Assembly (NCBI RefSeq): GCF_900105715.1
Contig: NZ_FNRY01000001.1
Span: 2,356,001 to 2,420,000, forward strand
Length of the DNA stretch: 64,000 nucleotides
Origin: Paramicrobacterium humi
GTDB taxonomy: Bacteria > Actinomycetota > Actinomycetes > Actinomycetales > Microbacteriaceae
Direction of reading: 5' to 3'
The position numbers were made by a program, and so were the translations under genes. Positions within the stretch are counted from its first letter, which is position 1. Every line of letters begins with the position of its first letter. A model generated the notes under the pieces. It searched no databases. It was not told the DNA's origin and saw only the letters and a list, made by a program, of their open reading frames with translations. This document shows positions 8,891-18,028 of the stretch, piece after piece.

Positions 8891-9027
8891 GCGCGTGAAC
8901 CGCTCGCGCAGCTCGGCGTGCGGGTCGTGCGGCGCGGGCTCGGGGGAGCGGATGCCGCGGTCGGCGGTGTCGCCGGTGCGCTCTGCTGCTGCGGCTGGCC
9001 GGGAGGGACGGGTGGCGGGTTCGTCAT
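8891..9027 (-). other. Detached N-terminus of moxR in shifted frame
   Basis: ATG at 9027 overlaps the DUF4350 stop codon as ATGA, exactly the coupling used elsewhere in this operon. Translation gives MTNPPPVPPGQPQQQ and more Pro/Ala-rich sequence, the usual N-terminal linker of this family, but in a different frame from the AAA core. Adding one base to the run of five G (8942-8946, C on the coding strand) would join it smoothly through APPEPAPHDPHAELRERF to the AAA domain. It is either a sequencing error in a homopolymer, a real mutation, or a slippery site. Confidence 0.65.
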
Positions 9028-10211
9028 TTCTTCATTCTTCCGGTTTCGTCGGTTGCGGTGAAAACGCGGCGTTCGAGGTCGGCGAGGGAACCGGAGAGCG
9101 CCATGAGCTCGGCGTCGCCGCCCGGCACAGCGTCGATGAGGACGCGCCGCACCTCGGTGGGGTGCTCGCCGACGACGGATGCCGCCTGATCGGCGATCTG
9201 CCACACGGTCGCAGCCTGCGGCATCCCGAGCATGCGGGCGAGCCGACCTGCCGTGCCGATGCGCAAGGCGTCGAGGGCCCGGAGCCGCGCGCCGCTCCGG
9301 GCGTAGATGCGGGCGCGGCCCTCCATCGTCTCGCGAGCGGGAACGGTGACCGGCAGCTGCTCGACGACGACCGGGCCGAAACGGCGGCCGCGCCACACCA
9401 TCGCCCCGATCGCCGTCAGGGCGAGAAGCGTCGTCACGGGAACGAGCCAGTCGGGAGTCAGCTCGCCGAGGCTCGGCAGCTCGTCGCCGCCCGCCGCGTC
9501 GGCGATGCTCGGCAGGTACCAGACGAGCGTGTCGGTGCCGCCGAGCAGGTTGAGCGCGAGCGCGGCGTTGCCGCCGTGCAGGATGCGCTCGTTCGTGAAC
9601 GCGCCCGCGTTGCCGACGATCGTCGTCGCGCTGCCCGAAAGCGCGACGAGGCCGAAGCGGTCGTCGCCGACGGGGAAGCAGCCGGTCGCCGCCGCGTTCG
9701 TGATGCGGTACGTCGCGAACGGCTCGCTCGACTGTGCGTTGACGGCAGCGGGAACGTCGCACTTGGCATCGACGGGAGCCGCGTCATCGGCTTCCGTTCC
9801 GCCCGCGAGCACCCCAGGGGCGATCGTGCGCAGGTCGAGGAAGCCGGGCTCCACGAGCACCGTGCGCGCCGCGCTCGCCCGGAGATCCGCGAGAGCCTCG
9901 GGGTCGAGGAAGCCGCTCGCATCGTAGACGAGCAGCGTCGCGTCCGAGCCGGCGAGGGCCCTGGCGGCATCAGCTCTGTTGTCGACGGCCGTCACTCGCA
10001 CCCCGTGATCGCCGAGCACGTTCACGAGAGCCTGCGCGCCCGTCGGCGCCGCGCTGTCCGCCTGCAGGCGCTGCGTCGTGCGGGAGCCGCCGCCGGAGAG
10101 CGCGATGACGAGCACGGCGATGAGGAGCGCACCGATGCCGCAGACAATCCAGAACGCGCTGCGGCGCAGTCCCGTACGCACCGTCGGGGTCGTGGCGGGA
10201 GTAGCGGTCAC
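9024..10211 (-). CDS. DUF4350 membrane protein
   Basis: A 395-residue protein with an N-terminal membrane helix (about residues 18-40, SAFWIVCGIGALLIAVLVIAL), an extracellular or periplasmic-side Rossmann-like DUF4350 domain (QRLQADSAAPTGAQALVNVLGDHGVRV... LLVYDASGFLDPEALADL), a second helix around residue 265 (WLVPVTTLLALTAIGAMVW) and a cytoplasmic helical tail. Function is unknown; it is a regular member of the actinobacterial MoxR-DUF58 cluster. The GTG start at 10211 overlaps the previous stop as GTGA. Confidence 0.85.
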   Translation of the reverse strand: MTATPATTPTVRTGLRRSAFWIVCGIGALLIAVLVIALSGGGSRTTQRLQADSAAPTGAQALVNVLGDHGVRVTAVDNRADAARALAGSDATLLVYDASGFLDPEALADLRASAARTVLVEPGFLDLRTIAPGVLAGGTEADDAAPVDAKCDVPAAVNAQSSEPFATYRITNAAATGCFPVGDDRFGLVALSGSATTIVGNAGAFTNERILHGGNAALALNLLGGTDTLVWYLPSIADAAGGDELPSLGELTPDWLVPVTTLLALTAIGAMVWRGRRFGPVVVEQLPVTVPARETMEGRARIYARSGARLRALDALRIGTAGRLARMLGMPQAATVWQIADQAASVVGEHPTEVRRVLIDAVPGGDAELMALSGSLADLERRVFTATDETGRMKK

Positions 10212-10861
10212 GTCGCTCGAACCTCCGCCTCAGGCATTCGCGGTGCGAGCGCCTGCACGCGGCCGTCAAGCTCGGCGATCTGGGCGTACTGCTCGCGACC
10301 GGCCGGCACGTCGAGGTAGCGGACCTGGTCGAAGACGGATGCCGCCAGGCGCAGCCCGTCGGCCTCGGCCGGGAACGCGTCGGCCGCCTGCCGTGCCACG
10401 CCGTTCGCCGTCGTGCCGGGATCCACGACGACGATCGTGCGCTCGGCGAGTCCGCGCGTGAGCCCCCGGAACGCGTCGAGCACCGCGGACTCCCAGTCCG
10501 CGCGGGCGGCCTCGTCGCGAGCGTGCTGACGCAGCTCTCGCGCGGTGCGCACGTCGTCGTCGCCGAAGAGACCGACAGTGTTCGCGGCGGCGCGGTTGCG
10601 GCGCGGCATTCCCCAGATCACGAGCGCCGTGACGACGGCGGCGACGACGAGCAGCACGATGATCACGGGAACCCACGCGGCGAGAGTTCCGTCGCCGGGC
10701 ACGAGAAGCGAGTTCAGCCACTCGCGGATCGCCTGCGCGATCCGGTCGAGAAGGGTCGGCTGCGCCGCCGTGTACTCGGGATTCGACAGTTCGCGAACGA
10801 GCCAGTCGTACGCCTGCTGCCGGTCAGGATCGAGCGGGGGCTGGTCGCCGACAATGATCAT
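10208..10861 (-). CDS. DUF4129 membrane protein
   Basis: A 217-residue protein: a short N-terminal region (MIIVGDQPPLDPDRQQAYDWLVRELSNPEY, the family's conserved opening), one membrane helix at about residues 67-92 (AAWVPVIIVLLVVAAVVTALVIWGM), then a cytoplasmic helical domain with the DUF4129 pattern (ESAVLDAFRGLTRGLAERTIV ... DGLRLAASVFDQVRYLDVP). The ATG at 10861 overlaps the upstream stop codon as ATGA. It is part of the MoxR cluster; its biochemical role is not known. Confidence 0.85.
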   Translation of the reverse strand: MIIVGDQPPLDPDRQQAYDWLVRELSNPEYTAAQPTLLDRIAQAIREWLNSLLVPGDGTLAAWVPVIIVLLVVAAVVTALVIWGMPRRNRAAANTVGLFGDDDVRTARELRQHARDEAARADWESAVLDAFRGLTRGLAERTIVVVDPGTTANGVARQAADAFPAEADGLRLAASVFDQVRYLDVPAGREQYAQIAELDGRVQALAPRMPEAEVRAT

Positions 10862-12144
10862 CGACCGGTCCGCGGCAGGTACGGATCGGGCACACTGGAA
10901 TCGCCGATCTGGCGAGCCTCGACGTAGCGGACAAGTTCGAGGTCGAGTCCCTCTCGCCGCATCCGCAGGTCGATGTAGATGAGCGCGACGGCCGCCGACT
11001 GAACGACGGCGGTTATCGCTGCGATGACGACCGTGACGAGCACGACGACGAGCTCCGCGACGAGGAAGAAGGCGATCGAGCCTTCGGGCGACGATCCCGT
11101 GGGGTCGAGGACCGCGGGCACGAATCCGACGAGCAGGCTGATCGGGGTCGTGATCACTTGCGCGGCGATGCCGAGAATGGCGGCGATCAGGAACAGCACT
11201 CCGAACGTCTTCCAGAAGCTGCCGTTTGTGAGCTGCCACGACCGCGCGACGGCGACGCGCAGCGGAGCGCGTTCCATCACGATCGCGCTCGGCACGACAG
11301 CGAGCTTCGTGAACAGCCAGATGCCGAGAGCGATCAGGGCGAGCGCGCCGAGGACGATGAGGATGATGCCCGCAGCGATGCCGCCACCGCCTTGCACGAT
11401 GAGCAGGGCGCCGAGACCGCCGACGATTCCGAGGGCGACGAGTACCGCGAGCGAATACAGGAGCGTCCAGAGCAGCAGGCGCCCGATGTGCGGCCACGTC
11501 GCCTTCCACAGCGCACTCATGCGCAGCTTCTCGCCCACCGTGCCGCGCGCGACGTCGCTCACGACGACGCCCTGCACGAACACCGAGCCGATGTACGAGA
11601 CGAGGATCGGCACGATCGCGGCGAGGATGATGCTGAGGACGGCGCCCGAGGTGATCTCCTCGACGTCGTCGGCCGAGGCCTGGTCGATGCGAGAGAGCGA
11701 CACGAACGTCACGACGCCCATCACGAGCACCGTCAGAAGCATCGTGATGCCCTGCACGATGAGGGCGCTGCCGACCGTCGCCTTCGGGTTGCGCCGAAGC
11801 ACTTGGAACGGTGCGCCCATGAGCGTGCCGAAGCCGAGCGGGCGGAGCGGGATGAGCCCGGGTTTCGGCGGCGGCGCCCAGCCGGCGGATGCCGCGGGCT
11901 GCGGCCCCGGGAACGGGTTTCGCCCGTACGGGTCTCCGTAAGGCGGTTGCTGCCCGTACGGCGGCTGCTGCCCGTACGGCGGCTGCTGGCCGTAGGGCTG
12001 CGGCGGCGGGTACGGTTGCTGACCATAGGCCGGTGGCGGCGGGGGAGACTGCTGCTGGCCGGGAGCCGGCGGGATGCGCTGACCGTAGCGGGGCTGCTCG
12101 TCCGGTTCACCCGACGGCGGCTGCCATGTTCCGTTGTCGCTCAC
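10858..12144 (-). CDS. Pro/Gln/Tyr-rich N-terminus, polytopic membrane protein
   Basis: A 428-residue membrane protein. The first about 95 residues are low-complexity and rich in P, Q, Y and G, including three YGQQPP units; then come about six hydrophobic segments in the glycerophosphodiester phosphodiesterase membrane-domain/DUF7847 style (GTLMGAPFQVLRRNPKATVGSALIVQG, WLFTKLAVVPSAIVMERAPLRVAVARSW). No catalytic domain is present. GTG at 12144 is preceded by an AGGAG box nine bases upstream. First gene of the five-gene chain ending at DUF58 and divergent from mtrA. Function is unknown; the tail could be an interaction region. Confidence 0.85.
   Translation of the reverse strand: MSDNGTWQPPSGEPDEQPRYGQRIPPAPGQQQSPPPPPAYGQQPYPPPQPYGQQPPYGQQPPYGQQPPYGDPYGRNPFPGPQPAASAGWAPPPKPGLIPLRPLGFGTLMGAPFQVLRRNPKATVGSALIVQGITMLLTVLVMGVVTFVSLSRIDQASADDVEEITSGAVLSIILAAIVPILVSYIGSVFVQGVVVSDVARGTVGEKLRMSALWKATWPHIGRLLLWTLLYSLAVLVALGIVGGLGALLIVQGGGGIAAGIILIVLGALALIALGIWLFTKLAVVPSAIVMERAPLRVAVARSWQLTNGSFWKTFGVLFLIAAILGIAAQVITTPISLLVGFVPAVLDPTGSSPEGSIAFFLVAELVVVLVTVVIAAITAVVQSAAVALIYIDLRMRREGLDLELVRYVEARQIGDSSVPDPYLPRTGR
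11942..11995. repeat. Three 18-bp coding repeats
   Basis: Three consecutive 18-bp units with consensus GGCGGCTGCTGCCCGTAC, the first and last with one or two changes. On the coding (minus) strand each encodes YGQQPP. Copy number could vary between strains. Confidence 0.8.
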
Positions 12145-12322
12145 GCGGCCTTGCTCCTCTCGACGCTCGCGTCGCGGGGTCGTCCCTCTCCCACAGTGTC
12201 CCACTCTGTCACACGGCGGGCCGCCGCGGCGCGTTTCAACGGCCGGTTCGCGGGAGTACGTCAGATAGCCTTGGAAAACGAGAGAACCTACTGGTGCCCG
12301 ACCAGAAACGAGATCGAGACAA
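12145..12322. other. Divergent intergenic region upstream of mtrA
   Basis: 178 bases between two divergent starts. It must hold the promoters of the DUF7847/MoxR chain and of mtrA. A candidate mtrA -10 is TAGCCT (12267-12272), which would give a leader of about 45 bases. I see no convincing tandem MtrA box. The stretch GTGTCCCACTCTGTCACAC is a loose direct repeat of TGTCnCAC. Confidence 0.35.
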
Positions 12323-13006
12323 ATGAACCCCCGAATCCTTGTTGTCGACGATGACACAGCGCTCGCGGAGATGATCGGAATCGTGCTGCGCACGGAGGGC
12401 TTCGAGCCGGTGTTCTGCGCCGACGGAGCCGCGGCCCTCGGCGAGTTCCGCCAGTCCAAGCCCGACCTCGTGCTTCTCGACCTCATGCTGCCCGGCGCCG
12501 ACGGTATCGAAGTGTGCACGCGCATCCGGCAGGAGTCGGGGGTTCCGATCATCATGCTCACGGCGAAGTCCGACACGGCCGACGTTGTCCGTGGCCTCGA
12601 GTCGGGCGCTGATGACTACATCGTGAAGCCGTTCAATCCGAAAGAGCTCGTCGCGCGCGTGCGCACGCGGCTGCGTCCCGCGTCGGAGTCGGGCCAGGAG
12701 ACGCTCGAGATCGCCGACCTGAGCGTCGACGTCGCTGGACACGAGGTTCGGCGCGGAGACACGAAGATCAATCTCACTCCGCTGGAGTTCGACCTGCTGC
12801 TCACGCTCGCGTCGAAGCCGCAGCAGGTGTTCACGCGCGAGATGCTCCTCGAACAAGTGTGGGGATACCACTACAAGGCCGACACCCGACTCGTGAACGT
12901 GCACGTGCAGCGGCTGCGCGCAAAGATCGAGCACGACCCCGACAATCCACGCATCGTCACGACCGTGCGCGGCGTCGGGTATCGGGCGGGCGCGTCAGGC
13001 GCGTAA
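12323..13006 (+). CDS. mtrA: Response regulator MtrA
   Basis: A 227-residue OmpR-family DNA-binding response regulator, cytoplasmic partner of MtrB. Receiver domain, residues 1-115: acidic pocket in VVDDD, phosphoacceptor Asp53 in VLLDLMLPG, Lys in DDYIVKPF. Winged-helix output domain, residues about 130-225: LTPLEFDLLLTLASKPQQVFTREMLLEQVWGY and VNVHVQRLRAKIE. The protein is very similar in layout to mycobacterial MtrA, which controls cell-wall, division and replication genes. ATG at 12323 gives the expected MNPRILVVDDD start. mtrB follows after three bases. Confidence 0.97.
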   Translation: MNPRILVVDDDTALAEMIGIVLRTEGFEPVFCADGAAALGEFRQSKPDLVLLDLMLPGADGIEVCTRIRQESGVPIIMLTAKSDTADVVRGLESGADDYIVKPFNPKELVARVRTRLRPASESGQETLEIADLSVDVAGHEVRRGDTKINLTPLEFDLLLTLASKPQQVFTREMLLEQVWGYHYKADTRLVNVHVQRLRAKIEHDPDNPRIVTTVRGVGYRAGASGA

Positions 13007-13009
13007 GCG

Positions 13010-14641
13010 ATGTCGCTGCTCACGCAGCTCTCGGGGCGAGCCGCCACCGGGATGCGCACCTGGCTCCATCGGCTGAGGGAGCTGTGGCGACGTTCGCTCC
13101 GGTTCCGGACGGTGTCGATAACGATGTGCCTGACTCTCGTGGCCGTGCTGGCCTCCGGGGTGTACATGTCGCTGAGTGTGCGCAATGACCTGTTCGCCTC
13201 GCGGCTGGCCCAAGTGCTCGACGACTCGAGCCGCACGATGAATTCGGTGCAGCGGCTCTTCGACTCGGCAGACATCAACGATCGCGTCGCCATCACCGCA
13301 GTCATGAACACCGTGCGCAATCAGCTCGCCGCGACCTCGTCGAGCCAGCTGATCGCCGGCTACCGAGCGCCGGGGCAGGAGTACAGCCCCTACGCGCCCC
13401 AGGGTTTCCGGAGCTCCGAGCTCGCTGGCGGCGTGCTCACCAGCCAGCTGCGCGAGACCGTGCAGGAGGGAACGGGCAAGCAGTGGTGGCAGTCGGTCAC
13501 CCTCACGGGCGATCAGGGCGAAGCCCCCGGCGTCATCGTCGGACAACTGGTCGATGTTCCGGGTGCCGGACAGTACGAGTTCTACATCGGCTTCGACCTG
13601 ACCGACTCGGAGCAGACGCTCACGTTCCTGCAGCAGACCATGCTCATCGTCGGACTCTCCCTCCTGCTTCTCGTCGGCGCAGTGGCCTGGGTCGTCGTGC
13701 GGCTCGTCGTCAAGCCCATCACCGTCGCGGCCGAGACGAGCCAGCGGCTCGCGGCGGGCGAACTCGAAGTGCGCATGCGCGAGAGCGGGGACGACGAGCT
13801 CGCGACCCTCGCCCGCTCATTCAACGGCATGGCGGGCAGCCTTCAGCAGCGCATCCGGGAGCTCGCCGAGCTTTCGCTCGTTCAGCAGCGGTTCGTGTCG
13901 GACGTGTCCCACGAGCTGCGCACGCCACTGACCACGATCCGGCTCGCCGATGACGTCATCTACGACCAGCGGCACTCCTTCCCGCCCGCGACGACGCGGA
14001 CCGCCGAGCTCTTGCATACGCAAGTCGAAAGGTTCGACCTGCTGCTCAACGACTTGCTCGAGATCAGCCGATACGACGCGGGTTCCGTGCAGCTCGAACT
14101 GGAGCCCACGAACCTCGCCAACCTTGCGGCCGACTGCATCGAGGGCATGGAGGCCCTCGCGGCCGAGCGCGGTTCGGACATCCGCTTGGTGGCTCCCGGC
14201 GGCCACGGCGATGTCGAGATGGATCCCCGCCGCATCCGGCGCATCGTGCGCAACCTCCTCGGCAACGCGATCGAGCACGGCGAGAGCAAGCCCATCGTCG
14301 TCACGGTCGACAGCGACGCGGAGAGCGTGTCGCTCGCGGTCCGCGACTACGGTCTCGGAATGAGCGAGTTCGACGTCGAGCACGTCTTCGACCGGTTCTG
14401 GCGGGCAGACCCCTCCCGGCGGCGCACGATCGGCGGCACGGGCCTCGGCCTGTCGATCTCGACGGAGGATGCCGCCCTGCACGGAGGAATCCTGGACGTC
14501 TGGTCTCGCCCCGGAGAGGGCAGCAACTTCCGGCTCACGCTGCCTCGCAGCCCGGGGGAGCCCGTGTCGTCGTTCCCGCTGCCGCTCGTGCCGCCGGACG
14601 CGGACGGATCCGCGGCCCTCGGCCGGACGGAGGACGCATGA
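13010..14641 (+). CDS. mtrB: Sensor histidine kinase MtrB
   Basis: A 543-residue membrane sensor kinase. Two transmembrane helices (about residues 37-60 and 205-230) enclose an extracellular sensor domain; HAMP follows (VVKPITVAAETSQRLAAGELEVRM), then the HisKA box FVSDVSHELRTPL with His301 and a HATPase domain with N box (NLLGNAIEHG) and G boxes (DYGLGM, GTGLGL). It phosphorylates MtrA. In Actinobacteria MtrB works with the lipoprotein LpqB, encoded next and overlapping it by four bases (ATGA at 14638). Confidence 0.97.
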   Translation: MSLLTQLSGRAATGMRTWLHRLRELWRRSLRFRTVSITMCLTLVAVLASGVYMSLSVRNDLFASRLAQVLDDSSRTMNSVQRLFDSADINDRVAITAVMNTVRNQLAATSSSQLIAGYRAPGQEYSPYAPQGFRSSELAGGVLTSQLRETVQEGTGKQWWQSVTLTGDQGEAPGVIVGQLVDVPGAGQYEFYIGFDLTDSEQTLTFLQQTMLIVGLSLLLLVGAVAWVVVRLVVKPITVAAETSQRLAAGELEVRMRESGDDELATLARSFNGMAGSLQQRIRELAELSLVQQRFVSDVSHELRTPLTTIRLADDVIYDQRHSFPPATTRTAELLHTQVERFDLLLNDLLEISRYDAGSVQLELEPTNLANLAADCIEGMEALAAERGSDIRLVAPGGHGDVEMDPRRIRRIVRNLLGNAIEHGESKPIVVTVDSDAESVSLAVRDYGLGMSEFDVEHVFDRFWRADPSRRRTIGGTGLGLSISTEDAALHGGILDVWSRPGEGSNFRLTLPRSPGEPVSSFPLPLVPPDADGSAALGRTEDA

Positions 14642-16311
14642 GACGATTTACGGCGCTCGTCGCTCTCGTCGTCGGCATCGCTCTGCTCACCGGCTGCGCG
14701 GGCATTCCGCGGAACGGTGCCGTGCGGCCCGGAAACCCGGTCAGCGACGACGATGGCGGAGCCGACGTCACGCTCATCGCCGACGCGCCGGTCCCCGGCG
14801 CATCGCAGCAGGACCTTCTGCGCGGCTTCATCGCCGCCGCCTCGAGCCCGCTCAACAACTACAGCGTCGCGCGACTGTTCCTCGCTCCCGACTTCCAGCT
14901 CGAGTGGAACCCGGACGCGTCGGTCACGCTCGACGACCCGAGCACCCGCACCTTCACGCAAGTCACCGACACGGCGATCGAAGTCGGCATCGTGCCGCGC
15001 GCCACCGTCGACTCCCTCGGCGTCTACTCGGAGCGGAGCGGTGAGGGCCAGGCGAAGCTCGACTACAGCTTCACGAAGGTCGACGGGGAGTGGCGCATCA
15101 CCTCGGCGCCCGACGGCATCGTTCTCGAACAGTCCCTGTTCGAGACGGTTTTCGACGAGCACGCCCTGCAGTTCTTCGACCCGCAGTGGAGCACGTTCGT
15201 CCCCGACCTGCGCTGGTTTCCGTCTGGGAGCTCCACGGCGACGCGCGTGGTCACAGCCCTGCTCGACGGGCCGAGCGCGTGGCTCGCGCAATCGGTGACG
15301 ACCGCCTTCCCCGACGGCACGAAGCTCGCGCGCAGTTCCGTCCCCGTGACGAACGGGGAGGCCCAAGTCGACCTGAGCCGCGAGGCGTTGAGCGCCGACG
15401 ACATCGCCCGAGAGCGAATGAAGGCGCAGCTCGTCGCGAGCCTCGAGGGCGTCGCTGGTGCGGGACTCGTGTCGATCCTCATCGACGGTCAGGCGATCGA
15501 CGTGCCGTCGCTCACCGTGCGTCGCCCGCACGTCGACAGCCGGCCCCTCATCATGACCGACGACGCCTTCGGCTACGCGAGCGGCGGACGCATCGACACG
15601 ATTGCGGGGCTGTCCAACAGCATCCGTGCGCTGAAGCCGAGTGCCGTCGCGATGAACAGCGAGAACGATCAGGCGGCGGTGCTCGCCGCGGGAGGCGTCT
15701 ACTCGGTATCCAGGGGCGCGGACCCGCTCGCCGTGGACACCCGCAAGGGGCTCATCGCGCCGACAATCGACGACCGGGGCTTCGTCTGGAGCGTGCCTAC
15801 CTCACATCCGGGCAAAGTGCAGGCGCACGCCCCTGACGGAGCGGCCTTCGAGGTGCAGAGCAATTGGCCGGAGGCCTCGAGCATCATCGCGCTCGAGCTC
15901 TCCCGCGACGGCACGCGCGTGGTTGCCCTCATCGAATCCGGCGGTTCCGCACAGCTGCTGCTCGCCGGGGTGCGCCGCAGCGCCGAAGGGGTTCCCGTGT
16001 CGATCGGGGAGACCGTTCCGTTCCCGGTTCCCGACGGCGATGCCGTCACGGCGACCTGGGTCGACGACCGCACGGTCGCCGTCATGAGCGCGGACGGCTC
16101 GAGTCTCATCCGCCTCATCGAGCTCGGCGGTCCCTCCGAGACGCTCGCGCCCGTCGACGGGGTGGTGCAGATCGTGGGCGGCAACAGCGCTGACGACATC
16201 GTCGCGCTGAACGCGGACGGCGAGCTGCTCAGCCGGCGTGGAACCGGCTGGCAGGTCTCTCATGACGGCGTGCACTTCATCGCGACCCAGCAGGGATCTC
16301 CCTCCGGCTGA
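14638..16311 (+). CDS. lpqB: Lipoprotein LpqB, MtrAB accessory
   Basis: A 557-residue lipoprotein with signal peptide and lipobox LLTGC (Cys20), a GerMN/sporulation-germination-like domain in the middle (residues about 190-290, TRVVTALLDGPSAWLAQSVTTAFPDG), and a C-terminal beta-propeller-like LpqB domain with repeated D-D/WSVP segments. LpqB modulates MtrB signalling at the outer face of the membrane in mycobacteria and Streptomyces. The ATG at 14638 overlaps the mtrB stop, indicating translational coupling. Confidence 0.95.
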   Translation: MRRFTALVALVVGIALLTGCAGIPRNGAVRPGNPVSDDDGGADVTLIADAPVPGASQQDLLRGFIAAASSPLNNYSVARLFLAPDFQLEWNPDASVTLDDPSTRTFTQVTDTAIEVGIVPRATVDSLGVYSERSGEGQAKLDYSFTKVDGEWRITSAPDGIVLEQSLFETVFDEHALQFFDPQWSTFVPDLRWFPSGSSTATRVVTALLDGPSAWLAQSVTTAFPDGTKLARSSVPVTNGEAQVDLSREALSADDIARERMKAQLVASLEGVAGAGLVSILIDGQAIDVPSLTVRRPHVDSRPLIMTDDAFGYASGGRIDTIAGLSNSIRALKPSAVAMNSENDQAAVLAAGGVYSVSRGADPLAVDTRKGLIAPTIDDRGFVWSVPTSHPGKVQAHAPDGAAFEVQSNWPEASSIIALELSRDGTRVVALIESGGSAQLLLAGVRRSAEGVPVSIGETVPFPVPDGDAVTATWVDDRTVAVMSADGSSLIRLIELGGPSETLAPVDGVVQIVGGNSADDIVALNADGELLSRRGTGWQVSHDGVHFIATQQGSPSG

Positions 16312-16398
16312 CTCTGCACAGGCTGCCTCCGGGAACGGTTCTCCTCAGCGCAGGCCGGTTCCCTCCCGCGTTGCCACGTGAGGCGCGACGATCGATCC

Positions 16399-17112
16399 AT
16401 GGCTCGTCATGCCAGCCTGCCGTGGCCGCGCTCGCTCATCCAGTCGATTGGTCGTGCCCTCGCGCGGTCCGCGTCGGAGGCCGTCGCGCTCGTATTCCCC
16501 GTGGCGTGCGCAGGCTGCGGAACAGCGGATGCCGCCGTCTGCGGCCCCTGCAAGAGCGAGCTGCTGTCCGGCGTACTGCGGCGCGAGGTCGCCGGCACAC
16601 TCGTCTTCAGCGCCGCCGCGTACCTCGGGCCGGTCAAGCGGATGCTCCTCGCCTTCAAACGTCACGGACGCACGGATGCCGCTGGCGCGCTCGCCGCGGG
16701 GCTCGCTCGCGCGATCGACGCGGCGCTCGAGGCGAGCGAGGGTGGGGGCGTCGAGCTCGTCCCCGTGCCCGCGACCCGTCGCGGCGACAGGGCCAGAGGC
16801 TATCGTCCCGTGGAACTGATGCTCAAGCGCGCCGGCTATCGGCCGTCCCGCGTGCTGCGGTGGAAGAGGCGCCCGCGAGACCAGATCGGCCTCGGCATCC
16901 GCTCCCGGAATGAGAATCTGGGGCAGGCGCTCGGGCCGAGGCGCGAGCTCGCCGGCCGACGCTTCATCGTCATCGACGACGTCGTCACGACCGGCGCCAC
17001 ACTGGCCGAGGCCGTGCGCGCCGTGCGAGAGGGAGGCGGCCACGTGGTGGCCTGCGCGACGGTTGCGAGCACTCCGCGACGCCGCGACTCACCGGGCGGA
17101 ATCGAGGCGTGA
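16399..17112 (+). CDS. ComF-family phosphoribosyltransferase-like protein
   Basis: A 237-residue protein with the ComF layout: a zinc-finger-like CxxC...CxxC motif (CAGCGTADAAVCGPC), a middle part with FKRHGRTDAAGALAAGLA, VPVPATRRGDRARGY, and the PRPP-binding motif FIVIDDVVTTGATL. ComF proteins are linked to DNA uptake in naturally competent bacteria, but are widespread without competence. Two starts are possible, GTG at 16378 and ATG at 16399; neither has a strong ribosome binding site. Confidence 0.88.
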   Translation: MARHASLPWPRSLIQSIGRALARSASEAVALVFPVACAGCGTADAAVCGPCKSELLSGVLRREVAGTLVFSAAAYLGPVKRMLLAFKRHGRTDAAGALAAGLARAIDAALEASEGGGVELVPVPATRRGDRARGYRPVELMLKRAGYRPSRVLRWKRRPRDQIGLGIRSRNENLGQALGPRRELAGRRFIVIDDVVTTGATLAEAVRAVREGGGHVVACATVASTPRRRDSPGGIEA

Positions 17113-17203
17113 CAAGCCAGCAGGCTCAGGCTACGGTGTAGGAAAAGGCGTGAAAGGATCGCCCGGGAACCAGGCGATTCGCACGCCGGATCCGGAGGTC
17201 GCC

Positions 17204-17854
17204 GTGGAAACTAACATCGTCGGAATTGGCCTGGGAATCACCGATCGCTTCCATGACTACGTGGAAGAAAAAGCGGAGAAGATTACCCACCTCACTGATC
17301 GCGTCATCGCGTTCGAAGTCAAGGTCAGTCGCCACATCGACAAGAGCGGGAAGAACGGAGACGATCGCGTCGAGCTGACGGTCGTCGGTCCGGGACCCCT
17401 CGTGCGCGCCGAAGCGGCGGCGCAGGACAAATACGCCGCGTTTGATATCGCCATCGACAAGCTCCTCGAGCGAATACGGCGAGCGAAGGAGCGTCGCCAG
17501 GGCCGCCGAGGGAAGAAGCGCACGTCGCTGCACGCCGCCGCGACGGGCCAGTTCGCCGCCGTCGGCCTCACTCCGGCCCCCGCCGACGTACTCGAGAGAG
17601 TTCGGGCAGGCGAAGCGCCCGCCGCCGAGGAAGAGGTCGAGGAAGCGTACTGCCCGGTCGTGATCCGCCAGAAGACGTTCCCCGCGGAATGGATGACCGT
17701 CGACGACGCGGTCGATCGAATGGAACTCGTCGGACACGACTTCTTCCTCTTCATCGACGCGCGAACCGATCGCCCCAGTGTGGTGTACCGCCGGAAAGGC
17801 TGGGACTACGGCGTCATCGAGCTCGCGGAGGAAGCCGAGTCGAAGGGCGCATAG
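17204..17854 (+). CDS. hpf: Long-form ribosome hibernation promoting factor
   Basis: A 216-residue long-form HPF. The N-terminal S30AE/YfiA domain (IVGIGLGITDRFHDYVEEKAEKI ... DVEVKVSRH) binds the small subunit decoding centre; a charged linker (RRAKERRQGRRGKKR) leads to the C-terminal dimerisation domain (VIRQKTFPAEWMTVDDAVDRMELVGHDFFLFIDA) that pairs two ribosomes into 100S particles in stationary phase. GTG at 17204 has the box GGAGG five bases upstream. It lies between comF and secA, a conserved actinobacterial position, and ends in a strong terminator. Confidence 0.95.
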   Translation: METNIVGIGLGITDRFHDYVEEKAEKITHLTDRVIAFEVKVSRHIDKSGKNGDDRVELTVVGPGPLVRAEAAAQDKYAAFDIAIDKLLERIRRAKERRQGRRGKKRTSLHAAATGQFAAVGLTPAPADVLERVRAGEAPAAEEEVEEAYCPVVIRQKTFPAEWMTVDDAVDRMELVGHDFFLFIDARTDRPSVVYRRKGWDYGVIELAEEAESKGA

Positions 17855-17864
17855 CTTTTGAGCG

Positions 17865-17902
17865 AAGCCGGACGGTACCCGAACGGGTGCCGTCCGGCTT
17901 TC
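17865..17902 (+). terminator. Rho-independent terminator after hpf
   Basis: A 16-bp stem with one G-T pair (AAGCCGGACGGTACCC against GGGTGCCGTCCGGCTT), loop GAAC, followed by TTTC. It isolates secA from hpf. Confidence 0.88.
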
Positions 17903-18028
17903 GAGTGTTCAGGGCGCACAAAGCGCGCTGTCGCTAACATGGGTACGATCGGCGAAGCTCGATCGATACCGACCGTGCCTGGCGCGGGTCCGGGCGCCGT
18001 GGCGCCGTGAACAAAGTGGAGTGCATTA

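Noticed and set aside
12145-12322. MtrA binding sites upstream of mtrA
   Set aside because: Only a loose TGTCnCAC direct repeat; it does not match the reported tandem MtrA motif.
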